DNA of 64,000 bases from Candidatus Brevundimonas colombiensis (lineage in GTDB: Bacteria > Pseudomonadota > Alphaproteobacteria > Caulobacterales > Caulobacteraceae), in contig CP119326.1 of the NCBI GenBank assembly GCA_029202665.1, positions 124,001 to 188,000 on the forward strand, in the 5' to 3' direction. Numbering within the stretch: the stretch's first letter is position 1; each line of letters opens with the position of its first letter. Shown here piece after piece: positions 48,713 to 57,318 of this stretch. The translations under genes and the position numbers were made by a program. Under the pieces are notes generated by a model. It saw only the letters and a program-made list of their open reading frames with translations. It did no database searches and was not told the DNA's origin.

Positions 48713-50515
48713 TCAGTGGTTGTCGCGCGGGAGGCCCAGGGTGTCGACGATGCGGTGATATTTGACGGCGGGTTCGAGGACGGCGCCGGTTTCGAGCTGG
48801 CCGACGACGGCGCGCTGCATTTCCTGCCACGGGGTTTGGGAGGCGGGGTAGGCGTAGCCGCCTGCGGCCTCGAAGGCCTGGCGACGGTCGGCCAGTTCCT
48901 GATCGGAAATCAGGATGTCGGCGCGGCCGGTGTTCAGGTCGATGCGGACCCGGTCGCCGGTCTGCAACAGCGCGATATTTCCGCCCGCCGCGGCTTCCGG
49001 CGAGGCGTTCAGGATCGAGGGGGAGCCGGAGGTGCCCGACTGGCGCCCGTCGCCGATGCAGGCCAGGGCGCTGACGCCCTTTTTGATCAGATAGGCGGGC
49101 GGCCGCATGTTCACGACCTCGGCCGCGCCCGGATAGCCGATGGGACCGGCGCCGCGCATGAACAACAGGGTCTGTTCGGTGATCCCCAGGCGCTCGTCGT
49201 CGATGCGGTGGTGATAGTCCTCGGGTCCGTCGAACACGACGGCGGGGCCTTCGAAGGCGTTCAGGTCGTCGGGGTTGGACAGATAGCGTTGGCGGAACTC
49301 GTCCGAGATCACGCTCAGCTTCATGATGGCCGAGTTGAACAGATTGCCGGTGAAGACGACGAAGCCGGCGTCGGTCTTCATCGGGGCGTCGAAGGTCTTG
49401 ATGACGTCGGGCAACACGATCTCTGCGTCCCTGCAGTTCTCGCCCATGGTCTTGCCGGTGACGGTCAGGGCGTCCTGGTGGATCAGCCCCTGTTTCATCA
49501 GTTCGGAGACGACGGCGGGCACGCCGCCCGCGTGGAAATAGTCCTCGCCCAGATACTCGCCCGCCGGCTGGAGGTTGACCAGCAGGGGGACGTGCAGCCC
49601 CTGGGTCTGCCAGTCCTGCAACGGCACGTCGACATGGGCGTGGCGGGCCAGGGCCGTCAGGTGGATGGGCGCATTGGTCGAGCCGCCGATGGCGGAGTTG
49701 ACGACGATGGCGTTGTGGAACGCCTCCCTGGTCAGGATGTCGGACGGCTTCAGATCCTCGCGCACCATGTCCACGATCCGCAGGCCGGTCTCATAGGCGA
49801 CCTGTGCGCGCTCGCGATAGGGGGCGGGAATGGCCGCCGAGCCGGGCAGCGACATGCCCAGCGCCTCGGCCAGCGAATTCATAGTCGTCGCCGTGCCCAT
49901 GGTGTTGCAATAACCGACCGAGGGCGCCGAAGAGGCCACCAGTTCGATGAAGCCGTCATAGTCGATCTCTCCGGCCGCCATCATCTGACGCGCCTTCCAG
50001 ATGATGGTGCCCGAGCCGGTGCGCTCGCCCTTGTGCCAGCCGTTCAGCATGGGGCCGACCGACAGGGCGATGGCGGGAATATCCACGGTGGCGGCCGCCA
50101 TCAGGCAGGCGGGCGTGGTCTTGTCGCAGCCGATGGTCAGGACGACGCCGTCCAGCGGATAGCCGTACAGGCTCTCGACCAGACCCAGATAGGCCAGGTT
50201 GCGGTCCAGGCCCGCCGTCGGCCGCTTGCCAGTTTCCTGGATCGGATGGACCGGGAACTCCATGGCGATGCCGCCGGCCTCGCGGATGCCCTCGCGCACC
50301 CGTTCGGCCAGGACCAGGTGGTGGCGGTTGCACGGCGACAGGTCCGAGCCGGTCTGGGCGATGCCGATGATGGGTTTGTTCGACTGAAGCTCTTTTCGCG
50401 TCAGCCCATAGTTCAGATAGCGCTCCAGATAGAGCGCCGTCATGTCCGGGTTTTCGGGATTGTCGAACCAGGCGCGGCTGCGGAGCGGCCTCTTGGGCTT
50501 TGAAGTCTCGGTCAT
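48713..50515 (-). CDS. IlvD/Edd-family sugar-acid dehydratase (XylD-like)
   Basis: A 600-residue Fe-S dehydratase converting an aldonate to a 2-keto-3-deoxy acid. It closely resembles Caulobacter xylonate dehydratase: RSRAWFDNPENPDMTALYLER, PIIGIAQTGSDLSPCNRHHL (cluster Cys), LTIGCDKTTPACLMAA (cluster Cys), ASSAPSVGYCNTMGTA (cluster Cys), GDGRQSGTSGSPSILN and the ending LPRDNH. The presence of DgoK and DgoA nearby makes galactonate the more likely substrate; galactonate dehydratases of this fold are less common than the enolase-type DgoD. The start ATG is one base after the stop of the SDR gene. Confidence 0.9.
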   Translation of the reverse strand: MTETSKPKRPLRSRAWFDNPENPDMTALYLERYLNYGLTRKELQSNKPIIGIAQTGSDLSPCNRHHLVLAERVREGIREAGGIAMEFPVHPIQETGKRPTAGLDRNLAYLGLVESLYGYPLDGVVLTIGCDKTTPACLMAAATVDIPAIALSVGPMLNGWHKGERTGSGTIIWKARQMMAAGEIDYDGFIELVASSAPSVGYCNTMGTATTMNSLAEALGMSLPGSAAIPAPYRERAQVAYETGLRIVDMVREDLKPSDILTREAFHNAIVVNSAIGGSTNAPIHLTALARHAHVDVPLQDWQTQGLHVPLLVNLQPAGEYLGEDYFHAGGVPAVVSELMKQGLIHQDALTVTGKTMGENCRDAEIVLPDVIKTFDAPMKTDAGFVVFTGNLFNSAIMKLSVISDEFRQRYLSNPDDLNAFEGPAVVFDGPEDYHHRIDDERLGITEQTLLFMRGAGPIGYPGAAEVVNMRPPAYLIKKGVSALACIGDGRQSGTSGSPSILNASPEAAAGGNIALLQTGDRVRIDLNTGRADILISDQELADRRQAFEAAGGYAYPASQTPWQEMQRAVVGQLETGAVLEPAVKYHRIVDTLGLPRDNH

Positions 50516-51265
50516 TCAGGTCCAGCCGCCGTCGACGACATAGTGTTGATTGGTGATGGCCCCGGCCTCGTCCGAACACATGAACACGGCCACGCGGGCG
50601 ATGTCGTCGGGCACGAGCCGGCGTTTCAGGCACTGGTTGGCGTAGATGTCTTTTTCGGTTTCCGGCGTGACCCACAGCTCCAGCTGGCGCTCGGTCATGA
50701 TCCAGCCGGGCGCGATCGCGTTCACCCGCACGCCGAATGGACCGAAGTCGCGCGCCAGCGAACGGGTCAGGCCGATCACCGCCGACTTGCAGGCCGTATA
50801 GGCCGCCATCCCGCCCTGGCCGATGATCCAGGAGGTCGACCCCAGGTTGAGGATGGCGCCCTTGCCCGCCGCCTTCATGTCCGGCAGCACGGCCTGGGCG
50901 GCGAAGAACTGGTGTTTCAGGTTCACGGCCATGCGGCCGTCCCAATAGGCCTCGGTCACCTCCAGGGTCTCGTGACGCTCGTCGTGGGCGGCGTTGTTGA
51001 CCAGGATGTCGATGGGGCCGAAGGCGTCGCGCACCTTGCCCACGGCGGCCTTCAGCGCGGGAATGTCGGTCAGGTCGCAGGGGACGAACAGGGCGCCGTC
51101 ACCCAGTTCGGCCGTCAGAGCCTCGCCGCGCGCGACGTCGAAGTCGAGACATCCGACCTTGCTGCCCTGGTCGTGAAAGGCGCGCACGATCGCCGCGCCG
51201 ATGCCGCCGGCGCCGCCGGTGACGACGACGACCCTGTCCTTCAGATCCGTATAGATGGCCGCCAT
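50516..51265 (-). CDS. SDR aldose 1-dehydrogenase (XylB-like)
   Basis: A 249-residue classical SDR resembling Caulobacter XylB: MAAIYTDLKDRVVVVTGGAG start, NNAAHDERHETLEVTEAYWDGR, catalytic LGSTSWIIGQGGMAAYTACKS with Tyr-x3-Lys, and a C-terminus HYVVDGGWT. It would oxidise D-galactose (or another aldose) to the lactone. I use ATG 51265; the longer frame to 51322 would start inside the palindrome at 51316-51331, which is better explained as the operator. It is translationally close to the dehydratase (adjacent codons). Confidence 0.88.
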   Translation of the reverse strand: MAAIYTDLKDRVVVVTGGAGGIGAAIVRAFHDQGSKVGCLDFDVARGEALTAELGDGALFVPCDLTDIPALKAAVGKVRDAFGPIDILVNNAAHDERHETLEVTEAYWDGRMAVNLKHQFFAAQAVLPDMKAAGKGAILNLGSTSWIIGQGGMAAYTACKSAVIGLTRSLARDFGPFGVRVNAIAPGWIMTERQLELWVTPETEKDIYANQCLKRRLVPDDIARVAVFMCSDEAGAITNQHYVVDGGWT

Positions 51266-51315
51266 CCGCGTTCGCGCGCCTCCAGACGCTCCGCCGCCGC
51301 GCGACGGATATCGAC

Positions 51316-51331
51316 CTTTCACAAATGAAAG
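51316..51331. promoter_or_regulatory. Candidate IclR operator CTTTCA-N4-TGAAAG
   Basis: A perfect palindrome CTTTCA-CAAA-TGAAAG stands 51 bases upstream of the sugar dehydrogenase start in an AT-rich patch between that gene and the iclR-type gene. IclR-family regulators bind short palindromes of this kind. It is the best operator candidate for the leftward galactose operon. Confidence 0.55.
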
Positions 51332-51392
51332 TCGTTACCGTCCACGAAAATGACGAGCCGCCGGTTGGCTGTCAACGGTCTATTCTCAGGAT

Positions 51393-52166
51393 TCAAGCCT
51401 GGGAAACGGCGCCCATCTGCGCCGAAATCGCGGAGGCGGCGGCGACCAGTTGCGCGGCCGCCTCGTCCTTGGTGCAGAGCATCGGGGCCTGTTCGATGAA
51501 GGGGGTGATCAGCGTGGCGATGACGCCGTCCGCGCCGATGATCGGCGCGACCAGATCGGTGACGCCTCTCACGAAATCGCTGGCGCGCTCGACATGGTCG
51601 CCCCGTGTGGCGGACAGCGACCGTTCGACGAAGGCGTCCACTTCCTCAGCGCCGAACCGGGCGATCAGTCGGCTGCGCAGATGGTCGCGCGCCCGCTCGT
51701 TGGCCCGCGAATAGAACATCAGACCCGAGGTGGCGTGCAGGATGCTGCGCCGATAGCCGACCCGCACCGAATAGCCCAGGTCGCCGGGGCTCTCGATACG
51801 GGCGATCACCACGATCTGGTCGCCGGACGGCACGACCAGATGGCAGGACTGGAAGGTCGCCGCCGCCAGATCGCGCATGGCCGGCATGGCGACGTCGGTC
51901 AACGACTTGATCGGCGCCTGGGTCATGCCAAGCGTGAACAGGCGGTTGGTCAGGCTGTAGCCGTCAGAGGACTGTTCGATATAGCCGCGAAACTCCAGCA
52001 CCTGGATCATGCGGAACAGTTCGCTGACCGACCGCCCCAGCGTGACCGACATCTGAGACGGGGTCATGGCCTGGCCCTGCGCCGACAACAGCTCCAGCAC
52101 GTCCAACCCCTTTTCAAGAGCAGGGGCGCGATATTTGCGGTCGTCGGCGGGATCGTGGTCGGTCAT
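51393..52166 (-). CDS. IclR-family transcriptional regulator
   Basis: A 257-residue IclR regulator. The winged helix is in ALEKGLDVLELLSAQGQAMTPSQMSVTLGRSVSELFRMIQVLE; the effector domain shows LGYSVRVGYRRSILHATSGLMF and a C-terminal APIIGADGVIATLITPFI. ATG 52166 is used; the frame extends to 52262 without support. It lies between two divergent arms of the sugar-acid locus, so probably controls both the leftward dehydrogenase-dehydratase-lactonase-epimerase genes and the rightward symporter-dgoK-dgoA genes. Confidence 0.92.
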   Translation of the reverse strand: MTDHDPADDRKYRAPALEKGLDVLELLSAQGQAMTPSQMSVTLGRSVSELFRMIQVLEFRGYIEQSSDGYSLTNRLFTLGMTQAPIKSLTDVAMPAMRDLAAATFQSCHLVVPSGDQIVVIARIESPGDLGYSVRVGYRRSILHATSGLMFYSRANERARDHLRSRLIARFGAEEVDAFVERSLSATRGDHVERASDFVRGVTDLVAPIIGADGVIATLITPFIEQAPMLCTKDEAAAQLVAAASAISAQMGAVSQA

Positions 52167-52345
52167 GGCATCCTGTCGCAAGCCGTGGGCGCCGATGCCG
52201 CCCAAGGGCGGAGTTTCGGTGCGGACGCGCCATATTACCGCGAGTGAAACCCTGGCGCACATATAAAAATCCGTTGCGACGGCCCTGACCCTAACCTAGG
52301 CTGATGCACAACGCCCCGGCCAAGGGGCCGCAGGGGGAAATGCAC

Positions 52346-53920
52346 ATGTCGCTCGCAGGACTGGATCTGGCGATCCTGGCCATCTACGCCGTCTTCATCT
52401 TCGGCCTGGCCCAGTGGGTGTCGCGCGGCAAGGCGGGCGAACAGAAGACCTCCACCGACTATTTCATGGCGTCCAAGAGCCTGCCGTGGTGGGCCATCGG
52501 CGCGTCGCTGATCGCCGCCAACATCTCGGCCGAACAGATCATCGGCATGAGCGGATCGGGCTATGTGATCGGCCTGGGCATCGCCTCCTATGAATGGATG
52601 GCGGCCCTGACCCTGCTGATCGTGGGCAAGTTCTTCCTGCCGATCTTCCTGCGCAACGAGATCGTGACCATGCCGCAGTTCCTGCAGCAGCGGTACGGCC
52701 CGACGATCAGGAACGTGATGGCGGTGTTCTGGCTGCTGCTCTACGTCTTTGTCAATGTGACCTCGATCCTGTGGCTGGGCGCCATCGCCGTCCACACCGT
52801 GACCGGCTTCAACCAGGATTACGCCATCGTCGCCATCGGCGTCTTCGCCCTGGCCTATCAGCTGTGGGGCGGGCTGAAGGCCGTGGCCCTGACCGACATC
52901 GTGCAGGTGGCCCTGCTGGTCTGCGGCGGCCTGATCATCGGCTTCATCGCCCTGTCGACCATCGGCGGCGCGGGCGGGGCGGTGGCGGGCTTCCACACCC
53001 TGCTGACCCAGTTCCCCGAAAAGTTCGACATGATCCTGTCAAAGGACAATCCCCACTATCAGGAGCTGCCGGGCATCGCCGTTCTGCTGGGCGGCCTGTG
53101 GGTCATGAACATCAGCTACTGGGGCTTCAACCAGTACATCATCCAGCGCGCCCTGGCCGCCAAGTCGTTGCCTGAAGCCCAGAAGGGCATCGCCTTCGCC
53201 GCCTATCTGAAGCTGCTGATGCCGGTGATCGTGGTGCTGCCGGGCATGGCCGCCCTGATCCTGGCCCCCAATCTGTCGGCGCCGGACCAGGCCTATCCGA
53301 CCATGATGAACCTGCTGCCGGTGGGTCTGAAGGGTCTGGTGTTCGCCGCCCTGATCGCGGCCATCATCGCCTCGCTGGCGTCCAAGGTGAACTCGATCTC
53401 GACCATCTTCACCCTGGACCTCTACGCCAAGATCAGGAAGGACACGCCCGAACATCAGTTGGTCACGGTCGGCCGCATCGCCGCCGTCGCCGCCGTCATC
53501 ATCGGCATCCTGACCGCCCGTCCGCTGCTGGGCGGCTTCGATCAGGCGTTCCAGTTCATCCAGGAGTTCACCGGCTTCTTCACCCCCGGCATCGTGGTCA
53601 TCTTCATGCTGGGCCTGTTCTGGAAACGCGCGTCTGAAGCGGGCGCCCTGACCGCCGCCATCGGCTCGGTCGTGCTGTCGGCCATCTTCTGGTGGCTGCA
53701 GGAGACGGGGCAGTTCATCTTCCCCTTCATGAACCGGGTCGGCGTGGTCTTCGTCGTCTCGCTGATCGCGGCGGTGATCGTGTCCCTGCTGGCCCCGGCC
53801 AAGCCCGATGCGATGAAGATCAAGCTGGACCAGATCAGCTACAAGACCTCGCTGGGCTTCAACCTGGCGGCCGTGGGCGTCGTGGCCTTCCTGATCGTCG
53901 TCTATACGATCTGGTGGTGA
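52346..53920 (+). CDS. SSS-family sodium/sugar symporter (SGLT-like)
   Basis: A 524-residue sodium:solute symporter with about 14 helices. ASLIAANISAEQIIGMSGSG is the SGLT signature in helix 1, NISYWGFNQYIIQRALAAKS is the substrate/sodium region of vSGLT-type transporters, and AALIAAIIASLASKVNSISTIFTLDLY is the conserved sodium-site helix. ATG 52346 has AGGGGGA upstream at good spacing; ATG 52340 is too close and 52304 has none. It begins the rightward arm followed by dgoK, consistent with galactose uptake. Confidence 0.9.
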   Translation: MSLAGLDLAILAIYAVFIFGLAQWVSRGKAGEQKTSTDYFMASKSLPWWAIGASLIAANISAEQIIGMSGSGYVIGLGIASYEWMAALTLLIVGKFFLPIFLRNEIVTMPQFLQQRYGPTIRNVMAVFWLLLYVFVNVTSILWLGAIAVHTVTGFNQDYAIVAIGVFALAYQLWGGLKAVALTDIVQVALLVCGGLIIGFIALSTIGGAGGAVAGFHTLLTQFPEKFDMILSKDNPHYQELPGIAVLLGGLWVMNISYWGFNQYIIQRALAAKSLPEAQKGIAFAAYLKLLMPVIVVLPGMAALILAPNLSAPDQAYPTMMNLLPVGLKGLVFAALIAAIIASLASKVNSISTIFTLDLYAKIRKDTPEHQLVTVGRIAAVAAVIIGILTARPLLGGFDQAFQFIQEFTGFFTPGIVVIFMLGLFWKRASEAGALTAAIGSVVLSAIFWWLQETGQFIFPFMNRVGVVFVVSLIAAVIVSLLAPAKPDAMKIKLDQISYKTSLGFNLAAVGVVAFLIVVYTIWW

Positions 53921-53921
53921 G

Positions 53922-54812
53922 GTGAGCGGCCAAGCCCGTCTGATCGGGGTCGACTGGGGCACCAGCAATCTGCGCGTCATGCGGATCGCCGAAGGCGGGG
54001 CGGTGCTGGACAGCCGGTCCGATCCGCGCGGCGCGGGCGGCCTGTCGCCCGATCAGTTCCGCCCCGTGCTGGAACAGGTCGGGGGCGACTGGCTGACCGA
54101 GGGCCTGCCGGTGATGGCGGGCGGCATGGCCGGGGCGCGCGGCAAGTGGCGCGAGATGGCCTATGCCCCCTGCCCCGCCGGGATCGCGGAACTGGCCCGC
54201 ACGGTCGAGCGGCCGGACGACGCGCCCTTCGTCGCCCTGGTCCCCGGCGTCGCCGCCTATCGCGACGGGCGGCTGCATGACGTGATGCGGGGCGAGGAGA
54301 CCCAGGTCATGGGCCTGGACGCGCCCGCCGACGCCGTGGTGGTCGCCCCCGGCACCCACAGCAAATGGATCGAGACCCAGGCCGGGCGGATCGTCGACTT
54401 CCGCACCTTCATGACCGGCGAACTGTTCGCCGCCATCCGCAAGGGTACGATCCTGGGCGGCGGCATGGGCGAGCCGGGCGTGGACGACGGCGCCTTTGCG
54501 GACGGGGTGCGGCGCGCCCTGGCCGATCCGGCGATCACCGCCGCCCTGTTTTCCGTCAGGATCGAGAGCCTGGCGGGCCGTCTGCCGGCGACGGCGGCGG
54601 CGGACTATCTGTCGGGCCTGCTGATCGGGACCGAGATCGCCGCCCAGTCCGGCATGGCGGCGCGTCCCGTCGTCCTGATCGGCGCCGAGGCCCTGTGCCG
54701 CCGCTACGCCGCCGCCCTCGCCCTGGGCGGTTTTCCCGACGTCCGCACGGCGGACGGCGCCGCCGCCACGGCCCAAGGCCTGTGGCGCATTCACGAGGCC
54801 GCATCCGCATGA
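53922..54812 (+). CDS. dgoK: 2-dehydro-3-deoxygalactonokinase
   Basis: A 296-residue DgoK that phosphorylates 2-keto-3-deoxygalactonate. The phosphate-binding LIGVDWGTSNLRVMRI, the ERPDDAPFVALVPGV region and VVAPGTHSKWIETQAGRIVDFRTFMTGELF are the family hallmarks. Translation starts at GTG 53922, immediately after the symporter stop (one base between), and its stop overlaps the aldolase start (ATGA). It identifies the locus as a De Ley-Doudoroff type galactonate pathway rather than a Weimberg pathway. Confidence 0.95.
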   Translation: MSGQARLIGVDWGTSNLRVMRIAEGGAVLDSRSDPRGAGGLSPDQFRPVLEQVGGDWLTEGLPVMAGGMAGARGKWREMAYAPCPAGIAELARTVERPDDAPFVALVPGVAAYRDGRLHDVMRGEETQVMGLDAPADAVVVAPGTHSKWIETQAGRIVDFRTFMTGELFAAIRKGTILGGGMGEPGVDDGAFADGVRRALADPAITAALFSVRIESLAGRLPATAAADYLSGLLIGTEIAAQSGMAARPVVLIGAEALCRRYAAALALGGFPDVRTADGAAATAQGLWRIHEAASA

Positions 54813-55438
54813 TCCCCGTCGCCATCGAAAGTCTGGACGCCCTGCCGCTGATCGCCATTCTGCGCGGTCTGACGCCCGATGAGGCGGTGGAGGTGGGCGA
54901 GGCCATCGTCGCCGCCGGCTTCACCTGTCTGGAAGTGCCGCTGAACTCGCCCCAGCCGCTGGAGAGCATTCATCGGCTGCGCGCCGCGCTGGACGGTCGC
55001 GCCCTGGTCGGCGCGGGCACGGTGCTGACCCCCGAGGCCGCGCGGCAGGTGGCCGAGGCGGGCGGCCAGTTGGTCATATCCCCCAACACCAACGCCGAGG
55101 TGATCCGCCAGACCAAGGCGCTGGGCCTTTTGTCCCTGCCCGGCTTTTTCACCCCGTCGGAGGCCTTCGTGGCGCTGGCCGCCGGGGCCGATGCGCTGAA
55201 ACTGTTTCCCGCCGAGGTCGCGGGGACCAAGGGCCTGAAGGCCGTGCGCGCCATCCTGCCGGCCGGAACGCGCGTCTATGCGGTCGGCGGGGTCGACCCC
55301 GACAGCATGGACGGATGGCGGGCCGCCGGCGCCTCGGGCTTCGGCATCGGGTCGGCGGTGTTCAAGCCGGGTCAGAGCGCCGAACAGATCGGCCGCAACG
55401 CCCAGGCCTTCGTCGCGGCCTGGCGTCGCGAGGGCTGA
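54809..55438 (+). CDS. dgoA: 2-dehydro-3-deoxy-6-phosphogalactonate aldolase
   Basis: A 209-residue KDPG/KDPGal aldolase of the Eda fold that cleaves KDPGal to pyruvate and glyceraldehyde-3-phosphate. PLIAILRGLTPDEAVEVGEA, TCLEVPLNSP, LVGAGTVLTPEAARQV (Glu region), QLVISPNTNAEVI and Schiff-base Lys in DALKLFPAE are all present. The ILRG and EVPLNSP forms are those of DgoA rather than Eda. Translational coupling with dgoK through ATGA. It could also act on KDPG from kdgK if promiscuous. Confidence 0.94.
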   Translation: MIPVAIESLDALPLIAILRGLTPDEAVEVGEAIVAAGFTCLEVPLNSPQPLESIHRLRAALDGRALVGAGTVLTPEAARQVAEAGGQLVISPNTNAEVIRQTKALGLLSLPGFFTPSEAFVALAAGADALKLFPAEVAGTKGLKAVRAILPAGTRVYAVGGVDPDSMDGWRAAGASGFGIGSAVFKPGQSAEQIGRNAQAFVAAWRREG

Positions 55439-55444
55439 CGTCCG

Positions 55445-56197
55445 TTACGCCTCCGCGCCGCTGGCGTGGCGCAGGATGTCGGGGATCAGGGCGAAGGGGG
55501 CCGCGCCATGATCGGCGGCGGGGGCCTGTTTGAAGATGGCGCCATCGGGTTTTGCGGCGGCCCAGGCGGCGATGCGGTCGCGCATGTCGCGCGCGGTCTC
55601 CGCCTCGCCGCAGCCGACCAGCACGGCGGGCGTGGCGATGTCCGGCGACGGCGTCGACCACCACAGGGACGGGCTGACGGCGATCCAGCGGGCGAACAGG
55701 CTCGGCTCGGCCTGAAGCGTCTCCAGAACGAACAGTCCGCCCAGCGAATGGCCGAACAACGCAGCACGCGCCGCGTCAACGGGCGCGACCTCGGCCAGCA
55801 TCGGCAGGACCCGATCCGCGATCCAGCGATGCAGGGCGTCCCCGCCGCCTGACGGACGCGTCCAGGCCGGATCGGCGCTGGGCCGGCGCGTGAAGTCACG
55901 CGCGCGTTGATCCTCCAGCCCGCCCGCGTCCGAACGATGGGCCAGGGCGGCGACGACCATCGGGATCACCCCCGTCTTCGCCGTCCGTCGCGACAGGGCG
56001 GCCGCAGCCCCGGCCAGGGGCGCGAAGAACCGATCGCCGTCCAGGGCCAGCAACACCGGCCAGCCGCCGGACGGGGCCTCGCCCTGCGGCAGGGCCAGCA
56101 TCAGATCCATCCTTCGACCGTCCGGCCCCGCCAGCGACCGCGTGCGCCATTCAGGCGCGGTCCAGGGCGTCCAGTCGGAAGGGGCGTTGTCGGTCAT
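55445..56197 (-). CDS. Cytoplasmic enterobactin-esterase-like hydrolase
   Basis: A 250-residue PF00756-type esterase (Fes/IroE/YbbA group). PVLLALDGDRFFAP, nucleophile elbow FGHSLGGLFVLETL, SPSLWWSTP and a C-terminal DHGAAP (probable catalytic His) are visible. There is no signal peptide, so it would hydrolyse an imported ferric siderophore ester in the cytoplasm. It lies next to the FecCD-type ABC transporter but faces away from it. A periplasmic paralogue is at 61424. The siderophore role is inferred from context. Confidence 0.82.
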   Translation of the reverse strand: MTDNAPSDWTPWTAPEWRTRSLAGPDGRRMDLMLALPQGEAPSGGWPVLLALDGDRFFAPLAGAAAALSRRTAKTGVIPMVVAALAHRSDAGGLEDQRARDFTRRPSADPAWTRPSGGGDALHRWIADRVLPMLAEVAPVDAARAALFGHSLGGLFVLETLQAEPSLFARWIAVSPSLWWSTPSPDIATPAVLVGCGEAETARDMRDRIAAWAAAKPDGAIFKQAPAADHGAAPFALIPDILRHASGAEA

Positions 56198-56231
56198 GAT
56201 CCGTTCCTAGCCTATCGGCGCACGATATTGT

Positions 56232-56244
56232 ATTGCGACGCAAT
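56232..56244. promoter_or_regulatory. Palindrome ATTGCG-A-CGCAAT upstream of permease
   Basis: A perfect 6-bp palindrome with one central base ends 6 bases before the permease start codon, in AT-rich sequence between the divergent esterase and permease genes. It would cover the ribosome site and possibly the -10. It is a good candidate for an iron-responsive operator (Fur-like), but I cannot match it to a defined consensus from memory. Confidence 0.45.
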
Positions 56245-56250
56245 CTTATC

Positions 56251-57318
56251 ATGACTGTCTCCCTCCCCTCCTCTCACCTCGCGCGTCAGGTTCTTGGCCA
56301 GCACCGTCGCCAGCGGCTGCATCGGCGCCTGCTGCTGGCGGGATTGGCGTTCGCCTGCGTGGCGGCCCTGTGTCTGGACGCGGCGACCGGGCCTTCAGGT
56401 CTGGCCGCCTGGCGGATCGTCACCGGCATTGTCCGACCTGACCTGCTGACCCCCTCGGAGGCGGCCATCATCTGGCAGATCCGCCTGCCCTACGCCCTGA
56501 CCGCGATCCTGGTCGGGGCGGCCCTGGCCCTGTCGGGGGCCGAGATGCAGACGGTGCTGAACAATCCCCTGGCCAGCCCCTTTACGCTGGGGGTGTCGTC
56601 CGCCGCCTCGTTCGGGGCGTCGCTGGCCATCGTGCTGGGGCTGGGCCTGCCCTTCGTGCCGGCGGACGGGGTGGTGGCGCTGAACGCCTTCGTCTTCGCC
56701 TTCGGCTCGGTTCTGCTGCTGCAGGCCCTGGCGCGGGCGCGGCGCGGCGGGGTGCAGAGCATCGTCCTGTTTGGCATCGCCCTGGTCTTCGCCTTCAACG
56801 CCCTGACCGCCCTGGTGCAGTTCGTCGCCTCGCAGGAGGCGCTGCAGCAGCTGGTGTTCTGGACTATGGGGTCGCTGTCGCGCGCCAGCTGGCGGTCGGT
56901 CGCGGTGCTGGCGGCCGTCCTGGCCGTGACCCTGCCCTTTTCCTGGACTGCGGCGCGGGCGCTGACGGCGTTGCGGCTGGGCGAGGACCGTGCCCTCAGC
57001 GCCGGGGTCGATGTGGGGCGGTTGCGCTTCCTCGCCCTGTTGCGCGCCAGCCTGCTGTCGGCCGCCGCCGTCGCCTTCGTCGGGGTGGTCGGCTTCGTCG
57101 GTCTGGTCGGGCCGCATATCGCCCGACTGCTGGTGGGCGAGGATCACCGGCTTTACCTGCCCGCCAGCGTGTTGAGCGGGGCCTTGCTGATGTCCCTGGC
57201 CTCGGCGGCGTCCAAGGTGCTGGTTCCCGGCGCGCTTCTGCCGGTCGGGGTGGTGACGGCGGTGATCGGGGTGCCGGCCTTCCTGATCCTGATCTTCCGC
57301 AGCGGAGCGCGGGGATGA
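56251..57318 (+). CDS. FecCD-family iron-siderophore ABC permease
   Basis: A 355-residue permease of the BtuC/FecCD/FhuB type with about 10 helices. Motifs: IWQIRLPYALTAILVGAALALSGAEMQTVLNNPLASPFTLGVS (split here: RLPYALTAILVGAALALSGA; QTVLNNPLASPFTLG), then GEDRALSAGVDVGR and FVGVVGFVGLVGPHIARLLVG, the coupling helix with the ATPase. ATG 56251 gives the standard N-terminus; the frame reaches 56233. The ATPase gene overlaps its stop by 4 bases. B12 import cannot be excluded on fold alone, but the receptor and esterases suggest a siderophore. Confidence 0.93.
   Translation: MTVSLPSSHLARQVLGQHRRQRLHRRLLLAGLAFACVAALCLDAATGPSGLAAWRIVTGIVRPDLLTPSEAAIIWQIRLPYALTAILVGAALALSGAEMQTVLNNPLASPFTLGVSSAASFGASLAIVLGLGLPFVPADGVVALNAFVFAFGSVLLLQALARARRGGVQSIVLFGIALVFAFNALTALVQFVASQEALQQLVFWTMGSLSRASWRSVAVLAAVLAVTLPFSWTAARALTALRLGEDRALSAGVDVGRLRFLALLRASLLSAAAVAFVGVVGFVGLVGPHIARLLVGEDHRLYLPASVLSGALLMSLASAASKVLVPGALLPVGVVTAVIGVPAFLILIFRSGARG

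Noticed and set aside
47975..50503. 842-codon rightward open frame
   Set aside because: It lies opposite the lactonase, ALDH stump and XylD-like dehydratase. Third-position GC keeps the antisense frame free of stops; no motif is visible.
48713..50515. Naming the dehydratase xylD and the locus a xylose Weimberg operon
   Set aside because: Similarity to XylD/XylB is strong, but the ALDH is reduced to a stump and DgoK/DgoA are present, so galactonate metabolism fits better. No gene symbol was assigned.
54809..55438. Calling the aldolase Eda for the kdgK product
   Set aside because: The ILRG and EVPLNSP forms and coupling to dgoK indicate DgoA; a separate Eda is expected elsewhere.
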